Shown: positions 59,101 to 64,000 of the stretch, piece after piece
Layout of the letters: each line of letters opens with the position of its first letter
Position numbering within the stretch: position 1 is the stretch's first letter
Assembly: GCA_013398295.1 (NCBI GenBank)
Contig: VZSF01003934.1
Location: forward strand, 1,168,959-1,232,958
Source of the DNA: Chionis minor
Taxonomy: Eukaryota; Chordata; Aves; Charadriiformes; Chionididae
Length of the DNA stretch: 64,000 bases
Direction: 5' to 3'
Made by a program: the position numbers and the translations under genes
Notes under the pieces: generated by a model
Database searches by the model: none
Told to the model about the DNA's origin: nothing
The model's input: only the letters and a program-made list of their open reading frames with translations

Positions 59101-61232
59101 TAGAAGATTGGTTCATTTGTTGAGCAAGTCACAACTCCATTTTATAAAGTCAAAGGATTGCAACGTGAAACACTTGGACTACAAAACCAAGCTCAGAGAA
59201 GTACTCCACACGTAAGGTAGGGCACATATCATTCAGTGTTTTAGCAAAGAGAGCTGAACACCACCTTCTAGTACACTAGACGATTTCTTAGTGTAACCAT
59301 TACTTTTTCCAGAATGGGGACTATTTCGCAAGGTGTGAAGCCCTTGGTGCCAATTGGCTCCTATAGAGTTGCTTGCATGCAAAGATTGTCCCTTAGGAGT
59401 CCCCACAGGGCCTTAAACTATTTCTGCTGAGACCATCTTCTCCCAAGTTTGCTTTTAACACAGAGCAGACTTGGGTAACTTTTTCCTCTTATGCTTAAAA
59501 GTGAAAAAGAGTCACCTGGTAAATACTACATTATAAGACACAGCCTCTTAGCAGTCAAAATAACTTCATTTTAAACAGCTGCACTTCTTCACATTTGCTT
59601 TGATGCATTTCATTTTCTTACTGTTATAAAACCAGTTCTCCCAAGACACCCAGTGGCTCCAACATTCAGCTGCCTGCTCTTTACACCTGCCTATTAACAG
59701 CTCAGTGCAGAAGTAGCCAACGCTGGTGGCAGGAAAGGGTTCACTTTCAGTTTAGAAGAGCTTCATCGCTTTTAGATTTAACTATGTTACAACTGCCAGC
59801 TTGATAGAATAGTACCCAGATGGGTAACAGAATAAAGAGTTTTTGGAATGGTACCCAGATAGTTAACAGAATAAGGAGTTATTTGCTATAGCTATAAAGA
59901 AACAGGCACGTAAAACATGCTCTGTACTAAAATTCAAGTCACTCCAGCACCAACTGGACTTAGCCTGCATCTACTTAAAATTTGGACTTTGCATTGCTAT
60001 TTGATACAGTTGTTTTCTGTAGGTTACTTTAGTCAATTAGTTAGCTACTCAGTTTTGGCAGGAGCCTGATCATGTGGCATTCCCTGCAGAACTGGGAACA
60101 AATTCTGATCCACTTTACAGTTTCTCCTCCCTACGCTCTGATAAATTCTAAACTCTGCAAAAACATTTGGTTTTGTTATTTGTTTTAAGTCTAAATCCAC
60201 TAATACAACATTGACTGATATTTTTAGGGCTAAAACTTTATAGTCTTTTATTGGAATAAAAGTGTGACACATCTGAGTCTACAATGTATTATTGCAGTGC
60301 GTTTTATGTTCTGTGCTGAAGAAAATAAACTATGATTAGAATTAATACAGTAGCAAAACTCCAAGGACAGCTGCAACATACGTGAAGGAACTATTAGGAT
60401 GCCAGCAGAAAGAGCTACAGGGTTTACAGGTCAAAGGAAAGGTATTTTATCTTCCAACAGTAGCTTCAGGGTGTAAATGAGGTTTCTATGATATTAGACT
60501 TGACCCACCAACTGTAATTATTTATGATGCATGTTTTTAATATATTATGACTGAGTTAAAGGTTGATCAGTTTCAATCACTGATGGAGGCAAACAGCACT
60601 TACCACCACTTCCTTTCTGGTCTATAATACCAAGGAAGCAAGCTCATACATGTTTTATTTGCCATTTCAGCATTGAATAATATCAGTGTTTCTATGAGGT
60701 AACTGACAGCTTCTTCAAAGCCAGAATACCCTACGTTCAGATGGCCAGTCCCATGCTTTGATCGCTATTATGTCTGCTGCATACAGCCCACATCTGCCAG
60801 ACAGAGACAATGGATAAAATTGGTCTTTAACCTTTTCACTCAAGTCTGTACTGATGCAACATTGACTGTGCATTCAACCATAATACAAACAAAAACATCA
60901 GGGCAGCTTGTTTGCAAGCAAACTGTCTGAGACTGAATGAAACTTGTTTCACAAGATCCCAAGCCAGTGTCTGGGAAAGTCACTACATACATTTAGAGAT
61001 GCCAGATGGAGACAGAGAACAGCGATACACAGACTTAAGCAGCATGAGTAGGTAAGACAAATTAGAATATTTTAAAAGTCCTTACTTAAGTCCTTTCTTC
61101 AAAGCTTCAAAAATTTTCTTCACCTGCAGTGGCTTTGGATCCCAGATGACTGCCCCCTTCTGCAGGGAATTATAAGCCTTGGGGGATTTCAGTGACATTC
61201 TTGATCTCACTGAACTTCTGCCGAGAGACTTT
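35041..61232 (-). CDS. RIPOR3: RIPOR3 (FAM65C), RHO family interacting cell polarization regulator 3; 20 coding exons, N-terminal exon missing
   Basis: Twenty exons on the minus strand join in one frame from 61232 to the TAG at 35041-35043: 2731 bp, about 909 codons. All have GT-AG borders and matching phases. The product aligns by eye with human RIPOR3. Landmarks in order: an N-terminal basic stretch with [19 protein letters not shown]; a helical region [19 protein letters not shown] to [32 protein letters not shown] and [11 protein letters not shown], which mark the conserved FAM65 N-terminal domain; the [17 protein letters not shown] segment; a long disordered exon; and a C-terminal ARM-like helical region ending [14 protein letters not shown]1 and RIPOR2 bind and inhibit RHOA/RHOC; for RIPOR3 the biochemistry is less defined, so its role is inferred from the family. 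The first coding exon (37 residues in human as I recall) must lie above 64000. Confidence 0.95.
36153..36243 (-). CDS. RIPOR3: RIPOR3 coding exon 20
   Basis: 91 bp, acceptor TTCTCAAACAG, donor TTTTG|GTAAGT. It encodes [30 protein letters not shown] and one base. It matches human [25 protein letters not shown]. Confidence 0.95.
36798..36881 (-). CDS. RIPOR3: RIPOR3 coding exon 19
   Basis: 84 bp in phase 0, acceptor TTTCATTTAG, donor CGG|GTAAGT. It encodes [20 protein letters not shown] and CLALKNLR. The [11 protein letters not shown] motif is nearly invariant in the family. Confidence 0.95.
37151..37353 (-). CDS. RIPOR3: RIPOR3 coding exon 18 (ARM-like)
   Basis: 203 bp, acceptor CACTTGCAG, donor AAG|GTGAAG. 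It completes Val and encodes [67 protein letters not shown]. It is an alpha-helical, armadillo-type repeat region closely matching human RIPOR3. Confidence 0.95.
38482..38640 (-). CDS. RIPOR3: RIPOR3 coding exon 17
   Basis: 159 bp, acceptor TTATTTTCAG, donor AAG|GTAATG. It completes Val and encodes [52 protein letters not shown] and one base. It matches the family's FQF.SYL and LEKH motifs. Confidence 0.95.
38805..38966 (-). CDS. RIPOR3: RIPOR3 coding exon 16
   Basis: 162 bp, acceptor TTTTTTTTAG, donor CAG|GTACCA. It completes Ile and encodes [53 protein letters not shown] and one base. The KYPGQLE motif is conserved. Confidence 0.94.
40172..40280 (-). CDS. RIPOR3: RIPOR3 coding exon 15
   Basis: 109 bp, acceptor TTGCCTTTCAG, donor AAA|GTGAGT. 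It encodes [36 protein letters not shown] and one base. It aligns with human KLASPN..RLVQE.LLEEV. Confidence 0.94.
41030..41162 (-). CDS. RIPOR3: RIPOR3 coding exon 14
   Basis: 133 bp, acceptor CCCCTCAACAG, donor CAG|GTAAGG. It completes Ser and encodes [20 protein letters not shown] and on to [18 protein letters not shown]. The last part begins the C-terminal helical repeats. Confidence 0.94.
42021..42160 (-). CDS. RIPOR3: RIPOR3 coding exon 13
   Basis: 140 bp, acceptor TCTATCAACAG, donor CAG|GTACGT. It encodes [20 protein letters not shown], then [20 protein letters not shown] and IRTASI, plus two bases. The ESF.FLNAD motif matches human RIPOR3. Confidence 0.94.
43127..43144. repeat. CT dinucleotide microsatellite
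   Basis: A run of about eight TC units after CTCCCG, in the RIPOR3 intron between coding exons 12 and 13. Confidence 0.85.
43312..43896 (-). CDS. RIPOR3: RIPOR3 coding exon 12 (large disordered exon)
   Basis: 585 bp, 195 codons in phase 0, acceptor GTTTTCTGCAG, donor AAG|GTATGG. It starts [12 protein letters not shown] and ends in a helical stretch, [16 protein letters not shown]. The middle is rich in S, T, D, E and N and poorly conserved, apart from PPSILSYL and ADSFSSEDQ, which match human landmarks. Confidence 0.95.
43897..44812 (-). other. RIPOR3: RIPOR3 intron between coding exons 11 and 12
   Basis: 916 bp. Open frames on the minus strand extend the flanking exons into the intron. Nothing else seen. 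Confidence 0.88.
44813..44942 (-). CDS. RIPOR3: RIPOR3 coding exon 11
   Basis: 130 bp, acceptor TTCTGCTACAG, donor CTG|GTGAGT. It completes Asn and encodes [43 protein letters not shown]. The SRKSS serines are a plausible basophilic-kinase or 14-3-3 site by pattern only. Confidence 0.95.
44943..51801 (-). other. RIPOR3: RIPOR3 intron between coding exons 10 and 11 (6.9 kb)
   Basis: The longest intron of RIPOR3 in the window. No coding exon recognised. It contains two stretches that look like conserved regulatory DNA (about 45940-46230 and 49681-50020), a TTA microsatellite (about 46281-46298), a perfect T/A palindrome (47051-47079), pyrimidine tracts (48142-48185) and A- or T-runs (50446-50458, 50571-50588). 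Confidence 0.85.
47051..47079. repeat. Perfect T/A palindrome
   Basis: TTCC followed by eleven T, ten A and GGAA: a 14-bp inverted repeat with a one-base spacer, in the RIPOR3 intron between coding exons 10 and 11. Confidence 0.9.
51802..51947 (-). CDS. RIPOR3: RIPOR3 coding exon 10
   Basis: 146 bp, acceptor CCCTGTAG, donor GAA|GTAAGT. It encodes [20 protein letters not shown] through [18 protein letters not shown], and two bases of the next Asn codon. It resembles a C2-like beta segment in the family. Confidence 0.95.
51948..54743 (-). other. RIPOR3: RIPOR3 intron between coding exons 9 and 10
   Basis: 2.8 kb. It contains the CR1 LINE fragment at 53561-54225; the rest is unique sequence with no gene seen. 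Confidence 0.9.
53561..54225 (-). mobile_element. CR1 LINE, 5'-truncated copy
   Basis: About 665 bp typical of the 3' end of an avian CR1 retrotransposon. On the plus strand it begins AGAATCATAGAACTGTTTAG and GTTGGAAAAGACC, the reverse complement of the CR1 3' end, so the element points to the minus strand, the same direction as RIPOR3. The minus strand at about 53863-54090 still encodes the end of the reverse-transcriptase ORF, with motifs CVQFWAP, VQRRA and [17 protein letters not shown]; the frame is lost after that. The element is truncated by a factor of about six relative to a full copy, as is usual for CR1. The upper boundary is approximate. Confidence 0.95.
54744..54869 (-). CDS. RIPOR3: RIPOR3 coding exon 9
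   Basis: 126 bp in phase 0, acceptor GGTTTCTAG, donor AAG|GTGTGG. It encodes 42 residues: [42 protein letters not shown]. The GRQ.WKLKG motif is shared by all RIPOR paralogues. Confidence 0.95.
55537..55580 (-). CDS. RIPOR3: RIPOR3 coding exon 8
   Basis: 44 bp, acceptor CTCTTTTCAG, donor GAG|GTGCAG. It completes a Gly codon and encodes [14 protein letters not shown], the most recognisable motif of the RIPOR N-terminal domain. Confidence 0.95.
55953..56016 (-). CDS. RIPOR3: RIPOR3 coding exon 7
   Basis: 64 bp, acceptor CTTCTAG, donor AAAG|GTATGT. It encodes [21 protein letters not shown] and one further base. It matches human [17 protein letters not shown]. Confidence 0.94.
56544..56693 (-). 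CDS. RIPOR3: RIPOR3 coding exon 6
   Basis: 150 bp in phase 0, acceptor ATCTCAAAG, donor GAG|GTAGGA. It encodes 50 residues, from [20 protein letters not shown] through [21 protein letters not shown]. It matches the family motif YCIQ.RL.DGA. Confidence 0.95.
57414..57467 (-). CDS. RIPOR3: RIPOR3 coding exon 5
   Basis: 54 bp in phase 0, acceptor CTTCAAAAG, donor AAG|GTAAGG. It encodes [18 protein letters not shown], a predicted amphipathic or coiled-coil helix that is strongly conserved in RIPOR1-3. Confidence 0.94.
57596..57619 (-). CDS. RIPOR3: RIPOR3 coding exon 4 (24-bp microexon)
   Basis: 24 bp, exactly eight codons in phase 0: AFYYDLDK. It is flanked by TCTCTTTCAG and GTAAGA. Its residues are the invariant bridge between NSRL and the [11 protein letters not shown] helix in the RIPOR family, so the exon is real despite its size. 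Confidence 0.93.
58379..58457 (-). CDS. RIPOR3: RIPOR3 coding exon 3
   Basis: 79 bp, acceptor TTTCTCTCTAG, donor TTG|GTAAGG. It completes an Asn codon (Lys in human as I recall) and encodes [19 protein letters not shown] and TKRNSRL, the start of the conserved RIPOR helical region. Confidence 0.94.
59812..59887. repeat. 39-bp imperfect tandem duplication
   Basis: Two adjacent copies beginning GTACCCAGAT, followed by GTAACAGAATAAAGAGT in the first and GTTAACAGAATAAGGAGT in the second. The period is 39 bp with a few mismatches. It lies in the RIPOR3 intron between coding exons 2 and 3. Confidence 0.9.
61086..61232 (-). CDS. RIPOR3: RIPOR3 coding exon 2 (first in window)
   Basis: 147 bp. Acceptor CCCTCTTTCTACAG; the exon starts with the third base of a split codon. 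It encodes [20 protein letters not shown], then [19 protein letters not shown] and IFEALKKGL, and ends with two bases of the next codon before GTAAGG. It matches the RNSVRSRM and KKIFEALK landmarks of human RIPOR3. Confidence 0.93.
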
Positions 61233-64000
61233 CTGTAGAAAGAGGGAAAAAAAACATGGGAAAGATGCAAACCCCATTACCTGGGAGAAGAAAGATGCCT
61301 AAGCCACAAAGCTTCTAGGCTACAAGTTACATGTGCAATCCCATATACCACTACTCAAAGAAAAAGACACACTGAGAATATTTTCACACATAACATTAGA
61401 AAGTTAATGTCCAGCCCTAAATACCTAGTGCAGAAAAGCTGCAAGTTTTTTGTGACTTCAACAATAATAGTTTCAATAAAAAACATCTTCTTTTCCCAGC
61501 TTGACACAGACTCTGAGAAGCAGCGTGGTTCTCTTTTATTCTTTTTAAACAAAGAAAAATTGCGTAGGTTCCCATTTCTTTGGGAAGGTAGAGGCGGCAC
61601 TGAGCAGGAAAAAGAAGAGCTCATTTTTATAACACGTTAATAACAAGTTAATGTTCATACTGCTAACAATTGTCTTGACAGACATGCACAGTAGCTGGTT
61701 AAGGCCCTGTTTTTATGTGCGCGCTCACACCAGTTGTTGGGTCAGCTACAGAACTAGTCAAGTAAGCCATACTGCGGGACAAGCACATTTCCATTCTGTC
61801 TCTCACCTGCAATTCAGGAAAACAAGGCAACAAACTTGATCTACTCAAGGTCTAACTGATAAAGCTAACATAAAAAGCCTTTAGAAATAGCTATTTCTTT
61901 GCCTGCACTCACCATCCATTTAAATGATGGCTTAGAGCCCTACCACACTTTAAAAAAAAAAAAAAAACCAAAAAAACAAGCTACTAAGCCCAGATCACAT
62001 ACAAGATATAATTATCAAGGTGTTTTTTCAGTGTCTAACATCTCACATACTTACTTTTAACAGCAACTGCAAAGTCAAAATTAAATATTGTTTCTAACAG
62101 AAGTCCCCACACAGGATTTTTTTGCCCTAACCTGAACAGTTAGAATACCCCAAGCCATTAGTTACACATATCTGCAACATTTAAATCAGAAAATTAGTTC
62201 TCCGCAAACAGCTCTTTCACACTGTCAGACTGCTGCCTGGCTTACCTCTATGTAAATGCTCCTCTAGTTTTGTTAATACTCCCTGTAAGTCAAGCCTCTA
62301 AAATAACACTATCTGAAGAAGTTTCCCATTCCACCAAACAAAGCCAACTGCCTGCTCTCAGAGAAGCTTCCCACCTTCTCTATCCTAAATTCAGCTCACT
62401 TGGAGAAATAATGGCTTAATGCTTAGCCACTGGCTGTTTTAAGTTCTAGGCATGTGACTGAATGCCTAAGGAGATTATTGAGCTTGGTGATTAAATCCTA
62501 GGCTCAGCACACCTGAGAGTTGTCCCCAGTCCTATTATAGAAAACTTTGAGTAATTACTTTAATTATCCTGGTGCTAAATTTCCACTTAACTCAATTTTT
62601 AACATATAGTCTGCAAAAAAATCTGTTGAAATTAGGTGTTGACAAACATTACTGGATATTTAATTTCTTCACATCAATGACTGTCTGTCAGTTTTTTGTG
62701 ATGGTTTCATGTTAAGTATTAATTACCCAAACCATTTGGAGCTCGGGTTACCTTTAACAAGGAACATAACTGTTAAATTAGAAACTTACATTAATATTGT
62801 TTTCTTTCATAAGATAATGAATCTTTGAGTATTTCATGCAAAAGGAGAGGGTTTCAACAGGAATAACGCTGAAAGGGACAGTTTAGCCAATAACAGCATT
62901 TGAAGAGTCTCCTAGAAGGATCATCACTTAAAATTCCTTCATGCAAAGAAGGAAATAGCATTCAGTTCCATGCTTTAGATGAGTACTCTAATTAGCAAGA
63001 TACCATATGGAAGATACAACAACTCTATCTTTTGAAATTAAAAAGCCCAAACGACTCTTGGGTTTTGTTTATTTTTGGGAAGGAAAGGACTTTGATATTT
63101 ACCTTCAGAGTTTTGGACTGCAAATCCTAAACACAGGAAATCATTTCCCTGCAGTTAAAGTACAGCATCTGAGCACTGCATACGGATAGGCTGGGATTTA
63201 AAACTCACTGTTTTCCTCAGTATCTCCTACCAACTGATGTAGCCCGTACATATTCGGTGCACTGATGTTAAGAATCCCATTTTCATACATTTCATAGAAA
63301 AGTTAAGTGGCTGATGTGGGCCTTTAGGGACAGGAGCTAAAAGCTAGGTGCTATGTTGCTGCTTTCCTCTGTGAACTTAGTAATTTAAGTATCAGATTTC
63401 CCACTTTATAGATAACATTAATAATATTTACTTTCCGTGGAGACTATTGTGAGGAAAAATGAAATAGTGTGTCTGACTGAGAGCCTCAAAAGAAATGCTA
63501 AAGAAATGCAGAATTATATTTAGCATCTGCTTAAGAATCTCCATGTGGACCTGATTTGTGTGTCATCCTTTGGACAGACCTTGCATAGGGCCCCTGCAAT
63601 CTCCTGCTGTATTTTGCAACAGTGCCTGAGGGAGAGATAAGTTTGGAAAGCGCGATTAAAAAATTTCTTCACTGTGCTGGAGAAGGCTCTCGGGTGTTCA
63701 CTGGGCTGTGACTGAGTACCTAGTACACAAATTTTCCTTATTGTGCTGATTCCTGAATGAAACTGTCTGTCTACACATTTGAATAATGAAAAACAACATC
63801 ATAAAAAATGCATAGAGAGAGGTATTTGGTTAGAAAACCTTTGCAGCTAAAAGTAACAGGATAATCTTAAAGGATGTATGAACTCTTCTGTTTGGAGCAT
63901 TCTTACCGTGCTGGACTGTGCCTTTGTCAGAGAAACATCCATTCAGCACTTTTCCTGGTAGATTCTTTCCCTGCTAGGACTCCCACTTGAGCTCAAGTCT
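61233..64000 (-). other. RIPOR3: RIPOR3 upstream intron, partial
   Basis: 2.8 kb with no exon that fits the required phase (two bases of an open codon) or the expected N-terminal RS.SFAGFS motif. An A-tract lies at 61952-61967. The N-terminal exon and promoter are presumed beyond the window. Confidence 0.75.

Larger units (their letters stand above)
54870..61085 (-). other. RIPOR3: RIPOR3 introns between coding exons 2 and 9
   Basis: Introns 54870-55536, 55581-55952, 56017-56543, 56694-57413, 57468-57595 (only 128 bp), 57620-58378 and 58458-61085. They contain a 39-bp tandem duplication (59812-59887) and one N (57933). No nested gene or mobile element recognised. Confidence 0.88.

Noticed and set aside
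63880..63906. Candidate RIPOR3 N-terminal exon with donor CACG|GTAAGA and an upstream ATG
   Set aside because: The ATG frame leaves the wrong phase for exon 61086-61232, and the correct phase meets a stop.

Overview
The window is a piece of a vertebrate nuclear genome, almost certainly from a bird. It holds spliced genes with GT-AG introns and no operons. It also carries a 5'-truncated CR1 LINE whose 3' end has the avian 'AATCATAGAA' motif, and the encoded proteins are vertebrate PTP1B and RIPOR3. The gene order PTPN1-RIPOR3 is the one I recall for human and chicken chromosome 20. One base is an N (57933). I see no bacterial, viral or CRISPR content.

Layout. 1-16066: 3' part of PTPN1 intron 1, with no coding sequence recognised. 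16067-29738 (+): PTPN1 coding exons 2-9, all with consensus splice sites and compatible phases. Together they encode residues 22-435 of PTP1B; only exon 1 is missing and lies upstream. 29739 to about 33075: a long PTPN1 3'UTR ending at a conserved AATAAA (33050-33055). About 33076-34095: a 1-kb gap between two convergent genes. About 34095-35040: RIPOR3 3'UTR, read on the minus strand. 35041-61232 (-): twenty consecutive RIPOR3 (FAM65C) coding exons, including a 24-bp microexon, which form one continuous reading frame of about 909 codons through the stop. 61233-64000: the intron upstream of the first exon I can identify; the N-terminal coding exon lies outside the window.

Function. PTP1B is the ER-anchored tyrosine phosphatase that attenuates insulin and leptin (JAK2) signalling; the catalytic, WPD, Q-loop and tail-anchor elements are all intact. 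RIPOR3 is a paralogue of the RHOA-inhibiting proteins RIPOR1 and RIPOR2. The two genes are physical neighbours that meet tail to tail; nothing in the sequence ties their functions together.

No novel gene system is evident. The points most worth checking are in non-coding DNA: a strong G-quadruplex motif and a CpG-dense patch in the PTPN1 3'UTR, deeply conserved 3'UTR blocks, a TATA-plus-splice-donor configuration inside PTPN1 intron 5, several homeodomain-motif clusters that look like enhancers, and a perfect T/A palindrome. Coding points are two substitutions near the second phosphate site of PTP1B and a possible tandem acceptor in RIPOR3. Statements about conservation rest on remembered human and chicken sequences, not on alignments.
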